From NCBI RefSeq assembly GCF_037153975.1, contig NZ_JBBAYJ010000015.1, positions 1 to 64,000 of the forward strand: a stretch of DNA of 64,000 nt. The letters run 5' to 3'. This document shows positions 56,586-63,831 of this stretch, piece by piece. Below the pieces are notes generated by a model. It searched no databases and was not told where the DNA came from. It saw only the letters and a list, made by a program, of their open reading frames with translations. The position numbers were made by a program, and so were the translations under genes. Each line of letters opens with the position of its first letter. Position 1 is the first letter of the stretch. Source of the stretch: Aquipuribacter sp. SD81 (GTDB lineage Bacteria; Actinomycetota; Actinomycetes; Actinomycetales; JBBAYJ01).

Positions 56586-57266
56586 ATGCCCACGATCACC
56601 GAGCGCAACGCCCGCGCCACCGCCGCCCGCGGCCGCGTCCCGGCCGTCAACTACAACCCCTCGGCCATCCCCGGCGCCGCCACGGCCGTCGCCACGTTCG
56701 CCACGCTCGCCGACACCGCGGTCTCCGCCGAGGTCGCCGAGCACGCCCGCATGGTCGCGCTGTACCGCGACGCCGACGCCGCCCTCCGCGCTCACGAGAC
56801 CCGCGACCTCGAGGAGGCCGAGGCCGAGGACCGCGCCGCCCTCGCCGACGCCCTGGCCGCCGGCAAGGACGACCCCGGCACCGCCGCCGCGGACGCCTTC
56901 CGCGCCGAGCGCACCCGCTTCCAGCGCCACGCCGAGGCCACCGGCGTCGCACTCCTCAAGGCCTTCCACGTCCTCCTCGACGCCATCGCCGAGCAGGAGG
57001 CCACCCTCAACCGCGAGGCGACCCGCGCCGAGACCAAGGCCCGCGCGTCCCTCGAGCGCGCGGTCACCTCCGCCCGCGAGGCCACGTCGGCCCTCGACCG
57101 CGCCGCCCGCGTCCGAGCCGTTGTCGGCCAAGCCCTCGAGCGCGGAGAGCGCATGAAGACGACCACGGGCACCCCGAGCGCCACGGCCCTCGTCGTCGGC
57201 CGCGAGGCCCTCCGGCCCGGCGCCCTCCTGGACGCCCTCGCCGGCTACCGGAAGGACGACGCGTGA
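56586..57266 (+). CDS. Long helical phage-like protein (coiled coil)
   Basis: 226 residues, almost entirely Ala/Glu/Arg-rich helix: EVAEHARMVALYRDADAALR, HETRDLEEAEAEDRAALADA, NREATRAETKARASLERAVT. The start is MPTITERNARATAARGRVPA. Composition recalls scaffold or structural accessory proteins, but I do not recognise a family. It starts 2 bp after the upstream stop, and its stop overlaps the next GTG. GAAGGAG precedes the ATG. Confidence 0.7.
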   Translation: MPTITERNARATAARGRVPAVNYNPSAIPGAATAVATFATLADTAVSAEVAEHARMVALYRDADAALRAHETRDLEEAEAEDRAALADALAAGKDDPGTAAADAFRAERTRFQRHAEATGVALLKAFHVLLDAIAEQEATLNREATRAETKARASLERAVTSAREATSALDRAARVRAVVGQALERGERMKTTTGTPSATALVVGREALRPGALLDALAGYRKDDA

Positions 57267-57571
57267 GCGAGCACAGAGCCGCACCCGAGCTCGACCTCAA
57301 GGCCATGCGCCGCGGCGTCGTCACAGCCGCCGGCTACGACGAGGACGTCGCCCGTTGGGTCCGCGGCTCCACTCCCGACGAGGTGGAGGCCGACCTCGCC
57401 GCGTTCGTGGCCGCGTCGGGCCTGCTCCGCGACGTCGGACCGGAGGACTCCGGCCAGGGCTCTCGCCGGCCGCCGCAGATGCGGCGCCTGCCGGGCCTCG
57501 GCGACGCCCTCCGAGGCCTGGCCTCCGACGGCGGCCGCAACCGCGAGGTGACGGCGGGGGTCCGCCGATGA
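57263..57571 (+). CDS. Small phage-like hypothetical protein
   Basis: 102 residues: APELDLKAMRRGVVTAAGYD, EDVARWVRGSTPDEVEADLA and AFVAASGLLRD. Similar short acidic/helical proteins precede structural genes in actinophages, but there is no firm family match. Both ends overlap neighbours (GTGA at the start, ATGA at the end), so it is translationally coupled on each side. Confidence 0.65.
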   Translation: MSEHRAAPELDLKAMRRGVVTAAGYDEDVARWVRGSTPDEVEADLAAFVAASGLLRDVGPEDSGQGSRRPPQMRRLPGLGDALRGLASDGGRNREVTAGVRR

Positions 57572-57807
57572 GCGCCCTCGACCCCTCCGACCCGCACACC
57601 TTCTGGCGCGCCGTCCGCGTCCTCGCGCGCTACGCCGATGTCCGACTCCGACTCGACACGTCCGGCTTCAGATGCCAGGGCGACACCGCCAGTTCGCCAG
57701 CTTCTCCACTGCCTGTCGGTCGTTCTTCAACCCTAGACGCCTCAAGTAGCCGGCAGGACCGCTCGTCATGCCCCAGATGTCCCTCATCGAGTGCGGGCGC
57801 TTACTAG
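57568..57807 (+). CDS. Probable truncated phage-like protein at the cargo junction
   Basis: 79 residues. The first ~35 (MSALDPSDPHTFWRAVRVLA, then RYADVRLRLDTSGFRC) read like a normal phage gene. After codon ~37 (position ~57675) the sequence becomes Ser-rich and uninformative, and base composition drops. This suggests the original 3' part was lost when the right-hand cargo was acquired. The ATG overlaps the upstream stop (ATGA). Confidence 0.5.
   Translation: MSALDPSDPHTFWRAVRVLARYADVRLRLDTSGFRCQGDTASSPASPLPVGRSSTLDASSSRQDRSSCPRCPSSSAGAY
57668..57787 (-). pseudogene. Possible gene remnant beside the right cargo
   Basis: A 39-codon minus-strand tail reads MRDIWGMTSGPAGYLRRLG, then LKNDRQAVEKLANWRCRPGI and a stop. 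It looks like natural protein sequence rather than antisense noise and ends exactly where the plus-strand gene loses coherence. It may be the last part of a gene left after a cargo exchange. Low certainty; no family recognised. Confidence 0.3.
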
Positions 57808-57816
57808 CCTTCCACC

Positions 57817-58788
57817 ATGGCAACCGTGAGCGACCTCGCCCCTGGGTACAACCTGTCCCGAGCGTGGATGAAGCGCTTGAGCGTCCTTGACTGGGTCTAC
57901 GACAGAGGCGGCGACGCTCCAGGTACGTTCGTGCCACTTGCGGACCTCCTTGGCGGGGAGCCGAAGGCGGCGCAAGCACTCGCTATGGAGATTGAGGAAC
58001 TCGGGCGCCGAGGTTGGCTGACGGTTGCCGCCACGTACGATCTGCCAGACTGGTCGTGCGCGCTGACCGTCGCGGGACTGGAATTCCTGGAAGAGGTGCG
58101 CAAGCGTCGCGGCGACGTGATTCCTCGTCGTCGCAGCGCTAGGGATGCACTTCTTCACTGGTTGTTCGCCATCAGATGCCAGGCCGCGCCAACTCCCGCC
58201 AACGTGAGGGAGTTCGCAACGAGTCCATATGGTTCATATTACGGGCACGCCTTCAACGAGACCGAGATAACTCAGGCCATCGAGTACCTCATGAAATCGG
58301 GTTACGTCATGGCCACCAGGGCCATGCGAGGCGACATCCTCCATCCCTCTATCACCGCCCAAGGTGAGCAGTTGCTCGAGCAGGGGCTATCGGTCAACGC
58401 GGTCCCGCCGAAGGACGCTGCTGACGACGCGCCACCTCCGCTCCACATACACGTCAACGGTTCGAACAACAACGTGGCCGCCTTCAGCCCCGGCGCCTCT
58501 CAGTCCGTCAGATTGAGCCAGGAGAATCAGCGCCAGATTCTCGCCGTAGCGGACGCTCTCACTGACACCATAGAGCTTCTCGGCCTCAAGGACGAGCAGC
58601 GCGATGAGGCACAGCGCGTCTCAGACTCCCTGAGAGGGGAGATTGCTTCGGCCGCCCCCGCGGTCAGTCGATTGCGGCAACTCCTGTCGAAGGCGCAGGA
58701 CGTCGCGGTCTCGGGAACGGGCACCGCTGTTGGACAAGCTGTAGTGGCATTAGCGCAGCAGGCACTTGACGGTATGACTAACGTATGA
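57817..58788 (+). CDS. Winged-helix cargo protein with GSNNN motif and helical C-terminus (candidate defence sensor)
   Basis: 323 residues. Two tandem winged-helix-like domains are suggested: about 20-95 (LADLLGGEPKAAQALAMEIE, ELGRRGWLTVAATYDLPDW) and about 105-190 (FATSPYGSYYGHAFNETEIT, then LMKSGYVMATRAMRGDI). A spacer leads to HIHVNGSNNNVAAFSPGASQ (residues 211-230), then a helical C-terminus (LTDTIELLGLKDEQRDEAQR, RQLLSKAQDVAVSGTGTAVG). GSNNN-plus-helix tails of this kind are common in uncharacterised actinobacterial proteins. Lower GC than its surroundings. The stop overlaps the membrane partner's ATG. Exact function unknown. Confidence 0.7.
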   Translation: MATVSDLAPGYNLSRAWMKRLSVLDWVYDRGGDAPGTFVPLADLLGGEPKAAQALAMEIEELGRRGWLTVAATYDLPDWSCALTVAGLEFLEEVRKRRGDVIPRRRSARDALLHWLFAIRCQAAPTPANVREFATSPYGSYYGHAFNETEITQAIEYLMKSGYVMATRAMRGDILHPSITAQGEQLLEQGLSVNAVPPKDAADDAPPPLHIHVNGSNNNVAAFSPGASQSVRLSQENQRQILAVADALTDTIELLGLKDEQRDEAQRVSDSLRGEIASAAPAVSRLRQLLSKAQDVAVSGTGTAVGQAVVALAQQALDGMTNV

Positions 58789-59480
58789 CCTCTTCAACCT
58801 CGCGCGCCCAATGGTGGGGCATATCTGGCATTGCCCTCCTTGGCCTACTGGTGGCCGTCAGCGCCATGGCAGACAACGCACCCGCACGCTTCCTAACAGC
58901 CCTTCTCCTCATCGTCGCTTGCGGACTAGCGTTGCTGGCGCGACGGATGACCAATTGGCCACGGTATGCGCTTGGCATAGTTGCCAGCGTCATCGCGGTG
59001 GCCGGAATAGTGGTCGGCGTCAGCGGGTGGCCGAACTCGGAAGAGGATGGATCCGGCAACGCACTAACTGAGGCAGTGCCTCCGCCTGAGATCATCACAG
59101 CGGCCGCGCCCGACGAGGGACCAGAGGAGTCAATCGGCGTTGAGACGCCCGCCGAGAGTATGCCGGGAGAAGTGACGATAGGCCTGGCCGCTGAGGAGTT
59201 CACCATTGAGGCCGGCGGCACCCATACGTTCTTGGATGGTGCTGTCGTTGTTGGCGCGCCCAATGTCTTCTCCAACTGGAGCCAGATCCGAGCGACCACG
59301 AACGTCGAGGAGTGCCCGAAGCAGAATATGGATGCAGGGCAGAGCTCCGTGCTCGAAGCGGAATCTGAGGGGATCAGGTTCTGGGCACGCGTTACGGTCC
59401 TCGACATCGCCACCAACACGGCCGTCGCCGTGCGAGTCGAGGAGGACACCGTCTGGGATCTCGTGGTGGGGCGTTGCTGA
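58785..59480 (+). CDS. Cargo membrane protein coupled to the winged-helix protein
   Basis: 231 residues. Three membrane helices near 13-28, 35-52 and 60-78 (WWGISGIALLGLLVAVSAMA, LTALLLIVACGLALLA, LGIVASVIAVAGIVVGVSGW) precede an acidic spacer (EEDGSGNALTEAVPPPEIIT) and a ~120-residue soluble domain (AEEFTIEAGGTHTFLDGAVV). The soluble part probably faces outside. ATGA overlap with the upstream gene means the two are made together. Family not recognised; possible membrane effector or exclusion protein. Confidence 0.68.
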   Translation: MTSSTSRAQWWGISGIALLGLLVAVSAMADNAPARFLTALLLIVACGLALLARRMTNWPRYALGIVASVIAVAGIVVGVSGWPNSEEDGSGNALTEAVPPPEIITAAAPDEGPEESIGVETPAESMPGEVTIGLAAEEFTIEAGGTHTFLDGAVVVGAPNVFSNWSQIRATTNVEECPKQNMDAGQSSVLEAESEGIRFWARVTVLDIATNTAVAVRVEEDTVWDLVVGRC

Positions 59481-59652
59481 CCTGCCTGGTCCGGTGTTGT
59501 GCATAGCAGACCAGCCCTCTCGCCCCGCAGCAGCCCAAAAGGTCCAGCTAGCCAAACGTCGCCGTTCAGCGCCTAGATGGCGTTTACAGCCGCGCACGAG
59601 CCACGACACGTTGCGCCCACAGTGTGCATGTCTCAGAGGCCACGGGTTGTGT
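59481..59652. other. Convergent spacer in the right cargo
   Basis: 172 bp between two converging stop codons; no gene or clear hairpin seen. Confidence 0.4.
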
Positions 59653-59985
59653 TCAGGCCCCGAGGTCGTTTCGGCCCCACGAGACCATGGCGAAACCCAC
59701 GCTGCTCAGGACGCTCGCCAGCATCCATGGGGACCATGCGGGTCCTGCGACGTCAAGGACCTGATCGATGAAGAGCGTCAGTCCGGCACCACCGAGCGTT
59801 CCCCCGAGCAGAAAACGCCTCTGGGCAGAACCTGCCGGCGTCAGTCGCTCGAGCGATTCGGCCACGCGGTAATGAACCGCCGTGGGGTCGTCGGCGCCTA
59901 CTCGCTTGGCGATGCGGCGGGCTGCGCGTCCCAGTCGACGCTCGAAGGCCGCAACAGCCTGTGCGCGATACTCATCCCCGGTCAC
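59653..59985 (-). CDS. Small cargo membrane protein near attR
   Basis: 110 residues. A helical cytoplasmic N-terminus (DEYRAQAVAAFERRLGRAAR, then VHYRVAESLERLTPAGSAQR) is followed by two membrane helices (FLLGGTLGGAGLTLFIDQVL, WMLASVLSSVGFAMVSW). GTG start. Family not recognised. It is the last gene inside the element and points away from attR. Confidence 0.6.
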   Translation of the reverse strand: MTGDEYRAQAVAAFERRLGRAARRIAKRVGADDPTAVHYRVAESLERLTPAGSAQRRFLLGGTLGGAGLTLFIDQVLDVAGPAWSPWMLASVLSSVGFAMVSWGRNDLGA

Positions 59986-60168
59986 TCAGTCTCCCCTAGC
60001 GTTCGAAACGGATAACGGACAAGGCTCCGCCTTGGGAGCCTGTGTCCCCGTCGCTCTCGGGGAGTGGTGCGGTCGATCAACATGAGTGGAACTGCGTTGC
60101 GGGAAGAACACTAGTTGCAGCCGCACCTCCGGTCAAGCCCGAGCCTGTACCGCTGAAGGGTCTTCGTT
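59986..60168. promoter_or_regulatory. Right end of the element
   Basis: No gene of the element's own; the broken comM frame reads into it as far as the stop codon at 60111-60113. It contains a hairpin AGGCTCC-N6-GGAGCCT (60022-60041). In an excised circle this stretch would sit directly upstream of the integrase gene, because attL leaves only 12 bp of element DNA before the integrase start. It may therefore hold the integrase promoter. Confidence 0.4.
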
Positions 60169-60848
60169 GGCGGGCCGAGCATGAGCAGGTGGTGCCCGCC
60201 GGCCGCGACGACCTCCAGCGCGCGCCGGCCCATCGGCTGCCCCACCACGTCGCACAGGTCCCCGCCGGGGACGGGCCCGGAGCCGGTCGGCGCGACCAGT
60301 TGTGGCGCCGGTGGAGGCGGGGGCCGCTCCTCGCCGCGGTGCAGGGCGACGGCGTCGCGCAGGGTCGTCACCCCGTGCACCCGGACCCCGGGCACGAGGG
60401 CCGCCTCGGCGGCGGCGGACGCGGGCACGACGACGTCGCGCACCCCGGCCCGCCGCAGGCCGAGGACGGCCGGCAGGACGCCCGGGGTGCGGCGCACGCC
60501 GCCGTCCAGCCCGAGCTCGCCGACGTGGCCCATACGGGCGACGTGCTCCGGCACCTCGCCCATCGCGCCGAGCACGGCGACGGCCACGCCCAGGTCGAAC
60601 GCCGTGCCGCTCTTGGGCAGGCCCGCGGGCGACAGGTTGACGGTGAGCCGCTGCTGCGGCGCCGTCCAGCCGCTCGCGGTGAGGGCCGCGCGCACGCGGT
60701 CACGGGCCTCGAGGACCCCCGCGTCGGGCAGGCCGGTTACGATCCACTGCACGAGGCCCTGGCTCACCTGCGCCTCGACCTCGACCGGGTGCCCGTCCAG
60801 GCCCAGCAGCGCCGCGCAGACCGTCCGGCCCAGGCGCGTGCCGCTCAC
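60111..60848 (-). pseudogene. comM: comM/yifB N-terminal part, split by the element
   Basis: The 5' part of comM: VSGTRLGRTVCAALLGLDGH, VEVEAQVSQGLVQWIVTGLP, then the conserved LTVNLSPAGLPKSGTAFDLG and GHVGELGLDGGVRRTPGVLP of the N-terminal ChlI domain, up to GGHHLLMLGPP, where the element enters at 60169-60176. The frame then reads 19 residues of element sequence (TKTLQRYRLGLDRRCGCN) and stops at 60111. The intact gene would continue at 49319. GTG at 60848 overlaps the yraN stop (GTGA). The truncated product has no ATPase core. Confidence 0.93.
60169..60176. other. Right attachment core (attR)
   Basis: GGCGGGCC. Element DNA (AAGGGTCTTCGTT) lies on the left and comM codons (GAGCATGAGCAG) on the right. 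Confidence 0.85.
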
Positions 60849-61240
60849 CCCACACCCCGCACGTGCTCGACGTCGGCCTGCCCGTCGGGACCGAGCTGCA
60901 CCGCGACGACGTCGACCCGGACGCCGCCGGCGTGCCGGACCCGGTCGGCGGGGCTCTGCTCGCCCCACCACACCCCGAACAGCCGGCGCAGCCGGCGCAC
61001 CTTGCCCGGGCCGACGGACTCCAGCGCGCTGCCGCAGCGCCCGCCGCGCCGGGTGCGCACCTCGACGACCACGACGTCACCGTCCGGGTCGAGCGCGACG
61101 ACGTCGAGCTCACCCGGGCAGTCGCGGGCGCGGCTGCGCCAGTTCGCGTCGAGCACCCGCCAGCCCGCCGCGACCAGCCGGTCGCGGACGAGCTCCTCCC
61201 CCAGCCGGCCCGTCGCCGCCTTGTCCGCCTGCGTCGTCAT
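60845..61240 (-). CDS. yraN: YraN family putative endonuclease
   Basis: 131 residues, UPF0102/YraN, a Holliday-junction-resolvase-like nuclease fold. GRLGEELVRDRLVAAGWRVL, ANWRSRARDCPGELDVVALD and VVVVEVRTRRGGRCGSALES contain the E-D-ExK catalytic set (Glu, Asp and Glu with the Arg/Lys partner). Start ATG at 61240. It leads the yraN-comM-dprA series that the element has cut. Confidence 0.92.
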   Translation of the reverse strand: MTTQADKAATGRLGEELVRDRLVAAGWRVLDANWRSRARDCPGELDVVALDPDGDVVVVEVRTRRGGRCGSALESVGPGKVRRLRRLFGVWWGEQSPADRVRHAGGVRVDVVAVQLGPDGQADVEHVRGVG

Positions 61241-61372
61241 ACGGGCAGCCTCGCCCGCTCGGGCCCCGCCTGGGCGGGACGGCGGCGGCCGCTGTGGACG
61301 GCCGGGCACCCGGTGGGCTGTGAGGACGTCGCCGGAGCGTCGGCACGTCCGAAGCCGAGGTCCGGGGCCCAG

Positions 61373-61393
61373 GGCCCAGGACCCGGGGCTCAG
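61373..61393. repeat. 21-bp repeat, copy 1, at the 3' end of the DUF2469 gene
   Basis: The 21-bp stretch from GGCCCAGGAC at 61373 to GGGGCTCAG at 61393 includes the DUF2469 stop codon (TCA on the plus strand). It is repeated exactly at 63969-63989. With neighbouring GGGGCCC blocks it can fold into a GC-rich hairpin, so it may be a terminator. Confidence 0.6.
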
Positions 61394-61710
61394 GACCCGA
61401 AGTCGCCCTTCGGCACCTGCAGGTCCGACTTCGCCATCTCCTCGACGTTCACGTCGCGGAAGGTGACGACACGGACGTCCTTGACGAAGCGCGCGGGGCG
61501 GTACAGGTCCCACACCCACGCGTCGGCGAGGTGCACCTCGAACCACACCTCGCCCTCCGCGCCCCGCGGGGTCACCTCGACCCAGTTGGCCAGGTAGAAG
61601 CGGCGCTCGGTCTCCACCACGTAGCTGAACAGCCCCACGACGTCGCGGTACTCGCGGTACAGCTGCAGCTCGAGCTCGGCCTCGTACTTCTCCAGGTCCT
61701 CCGCGCTCAC
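61390..61710 (-). CDS. DUF2469 family protein
   Basis: 106 residues: SAEDLEKYEAELELQLYREY, RDVVGLFSYVVETERRFYLA, NWVEVTPRGAEGEVWFEVHL and DAWVWDLYRPARFVKDVRVV, the strongly conserved DUF2469 sequence of actinobacteria, always upstream of yraN-comM. Function unknown. GTG start. Confidence 0.95.
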   Translation of the reverse strand: MSAEDLEKYEAELELQLYREYRDVVGLFSYVVETERRFYLANWVEVTPRGAEGEVWFEVHLADAWVWDLYRPARFVKDVRVVTFRDVNVEEMAKSDLQVPKGDFGS

Positions 61711-61789
61711 GGGCCCATCGTGGCACCGCGAGCGCCCCCGCCCGTCCCCGGCGCGACCGAGCCGACGTCGAGGGGGCCGTTCAGACTGC

Positions 61790-62197
61790 TCAGTCGCGTC
61801 GCTGCTCCACCCAGTGCTCCTCGAGCCAGTCGCTCTCCTCGGGCGTGAACAGCCGCGAGCGGATGAGGAACCGCACCCCGCGCGGCGCCTCGAGGCTGAA
61901 GCCGGCCCCGCGACCCGGCACGACGTCGATCGTGAGGTGGGTGTGCTTCCAGTACTCGAACTGCGGGCGCGACATCCACACGTCCACGGGCCGCTCCACG
62001 CCGACCTCGACCGTTCCGAGGTGGACGTCCGACGGCCCGGTGAGGAAGTCGCCGTCGGGGTAGCACATGGGCGAGCTGCCGTCGCAGCAGCCGCCGGACT
62101 GGTGGAACATCAGCGGGCCGTGCTCCTCGGTGAGCTCGCGCAGCAGCGCGGCCGCCTCGTCGGTGACCGCGACCCGCTCGACCGTCGTGCTCTCCAC
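61790..62197 (-). CDS. DUF779 family protein
   Basis: 135 residues. LMFHQSGGCCDGSSPMCYPD with its Cys cluster, DVHLGTVEVGVERPVDVWMS and WKHTHLTIDVVPGRGAGFSL, ending with RGVRFLIRSRLFTPEES, identify DUF779. These genes regularly accompany ExaC/AldA-type aldehyde dehydrogenases, as here. Role unproven; the Cys cluster suggests metal or redox function. GAGGAGG lies 8 nt before the GTG. Confidence 0.93.
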   Translation of the reverse strand: MESTTVERVAVTDEAAALLRELTEEHGPLMFHQSGGCCDGSSPMCYPDGDFLTGPSDVHLGTVEVGVERPVDVWMSRPQFEYWKHTHLTIDVVPGRGAGFSLEAPRGVRFLIRSRLFTPEESDWLEEHWVEQRRD

Positions 62198-62307
62198 GGG
62201 ACCTCCTCGTCGTGGTGGGGGCGGTGCCCCGACGCCGCCGCACGGGCGGCGGCGCCGGGACGCCGGTGGACCGGGGCCGGCCGGTGCCGGCCGGTGGGAC
62301 GCGACCG

Positions 62308-63831
62308 TCAGAAGAAGCCGAGCTTGTTGGGCCGGTAGCTCACGAGCAGGTTCTTCGTCTGCTGGTAGTGGTCGAGCATCATCGCGTGGTTCTCGCGGCC
62401 GATGCCGGACTGCTTGTAGCCGCCGAACGCCGCGTGCGCGGGGTAGTCGTGGTAGCAGTTCGTCCACACCCGGCCGGCCTTGATGTCGCGCCCGGCCCGG
62501 TAGGCGGTGTTGATGTCGCGGGACCACACGCCGGCCCCGAGGCCGTAGAGGGTGTCGTTGGCGATCTCCATGGCGTGGTCGTAGTCGCGGAACGACGTCA
62601 CCGACACGACCGGGCCGAAGATCTCCTCCTGGAAGATCCGCATGTCGTTGCGGCCCTCGAAGATCGTCGGCGTCACGTAGTAGCCGTCGGTGAGGTCGCC
62701 GCCGAGGTCGGCGCGCTCGCCGCCGGTGACGACGCGGGCGCCCTCGGCCTTGCCGATCTCGATGTAGGACAGGATCTTCTCGAGCTGGTCGTTGCTCGCC
62801 TGCGCGCCCATCATCGTGTCGGTGTCGAGCGGGTTGCCCTGCTGCACGTGCTTGGTGCGCTCCGTCGCGTCGGCGAGGAACTTGTCGTAGATCGACTCCT
62901 GGATGAGGCCGCGCGAGGGGCATGTGCACACCTCGCCCTGGTTGAGGGCGAACATCGTGAAGCCCTCGAGGCACTTGTCGTAGAACTCGTCGTCGGAGCG
63001 GGCGACGTCCTCGAAGAACACGTTGGGGCTCTTGCCGCCGAGCTCGAGGGTGACGGGGATGAGGTTGTTCGAGGCGTACTGCATGATCAGCCGGCCGGTC
63101 GTCGTCTCGCCCGTGAAGGCGATCTTGGCGATCCGGCTGCTGGACGCCAGCGGCTTGCCGGCCTCGACGCCGAAGCCGTTGACGATGTTGAGGACGCCCT
63201 CGGGGAGCAGGTCGCCGACGAGCGTGACCCACTCCATGATCGAGGCGGGCGTCTGCTCGGCGGGCTTGAGCACGACGGCGTTGCCCGCGGCCAGCGCCGG
63301 GGCGAGCTTCCACGTCGCCATGAGGATCGGGAAGTTCCACGGGATGATCTGCCCGACGACGCCGAGCGGCTCCTTGAAGTGGTAGGCGACCGTGTCGGCG
63401 TCGATCTGCGACAGGTGCCCCTCCTGGGCACGGAGCACACCCGCGAAGTACCGGAAGTGGTCGACCGCGAGCGGCAGGTCGGCGGCGAGGGTCTCGCGGA
63501 CGGCCTTGCCGTTGTCCCACGTCTCGAGGACGGCGAGGCGCTCGAGGTTCTCCTCCATGCGGTCCGCGATCCGGTTGAGGACGACCGAGCGCTCCGCGAG
63601 CGACGTCCGGCCCCACGCCGGTGCGGCCTTGTGCGCGGCGTCGAGGGCGAGGTCGATGTCCTCGTGGGTGCTCTGCGCGACCTCCGTGAACGCCTTGCCC
63701 GTGACCGGGCTCGGGTTCTCGAAGTAGCGCCCGCGGACCGGCGCGACGAACTGCCCGCCGATCCAGTTGTCGTAGCGGCTGTCGTAGGCCGCGATGCTGC
63801 CCTCGGTGCCGGGGGCGCTGTAGACGGTCAT
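62308..63831 (-). CDS. Aldehyde dehydrogenase (ExaC/AldA, acetaldehyde type)
   Basis: 507 residues. [40 protein letters not shown], catalytic Glu in [16 protein letters not shown] and Cys in [18 protein letters not shown], with the second Cys typical of the ExaC group, and [20 protein letters not shown] at the C-terminus. It oxidises acetaldehyde or similar aldehydes to acids. It lies 110 bp upstream of the DUF779 gene and is probably co-transcribed with it. Start ATG 63831. Confidence 0.93.
   Translation of the reverse strand: MTVYSAPGTEGSIAAYDSRYDNWIGGQFVAPVRGRYFENPSPVTGKAFTEVAQSTHEDIDLALDAAHKAAPAWGRTSLAERSVVLNRIADRMEENLERLAVLETWDNGKAVRETLAADLPLAVDHFRYFAGVLRAQEGHLSQIDADTVAYHFKEPLGVVGQIIPWNFPILMATWKLAPALAAGNAVVLKPAEQTPASIMEWVTLVGDLLPEGVLNIVNGFGVEAGKPLASSSRIAKIAFTGETTTGRLIMQYASNNLIPVTLELGGKSPNVFFEDVARSDDEFYDKCLEGFTMFALNQGEVCTCPSRGLIQESIYDKFLADATERTKHVQQGNPLDTDTMMGAQASNDQLEKILSYIEIGKAEGARVVTGGERADLGGDLTDGYYVTPTIFEGRNDMRIFQEEIFGPVVSVTSFRDYDHAMEIANDTLYGLGAGVWSRDINTAYRAGRDIKAGRVWTNCYHDYPAHAAFGGYKQSGIGRENHAMMLDHYQQTKNLLVSYRPNKLGFF

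Larger units (their letters stand above)
49320..60176. mobile_element. Serine-recombinase integrative element inserted in comM (phage-satellite-like)
   Basis: A 10,849-bp insertion flanked by direct copies of GGCGGGCC (49320-49327 and 60169-60176) that splits comM exactly in its Walker A motif. Removal of one copy and the intervening DNA restores a full comM frame. Contents in order: serine recombinase, zinc-finger proteins, repeat array, RepA-like ATPase, hypothetical protein, HNH nuclease, lower-GC cargo, P27-type small terminase, small phage-like proteins, more lower-GC cargo. Capsid, portal, tail, lysis and large terminase genes are absent. The first cargo and several genes differ visibly in base composition from the chromosome. 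A satellite or remnant prophage fits best. Confidence 0.9.

Noticed and set aside
59206-60015. 269-codon plus-strand frame over the cargo membrane proteins
   Set aside because: Starts within another gene and lacks domain-like sequence.
49320-60176. tRNA gene as the integration target
   Set aside because: No tRNA-like sequence at either end; the restored comM frame explains the site fully.
49320-60176. Complete prophage
   Set aside because: No structural, lysis or large terminase gene was found and the size is only 10.85 kb.
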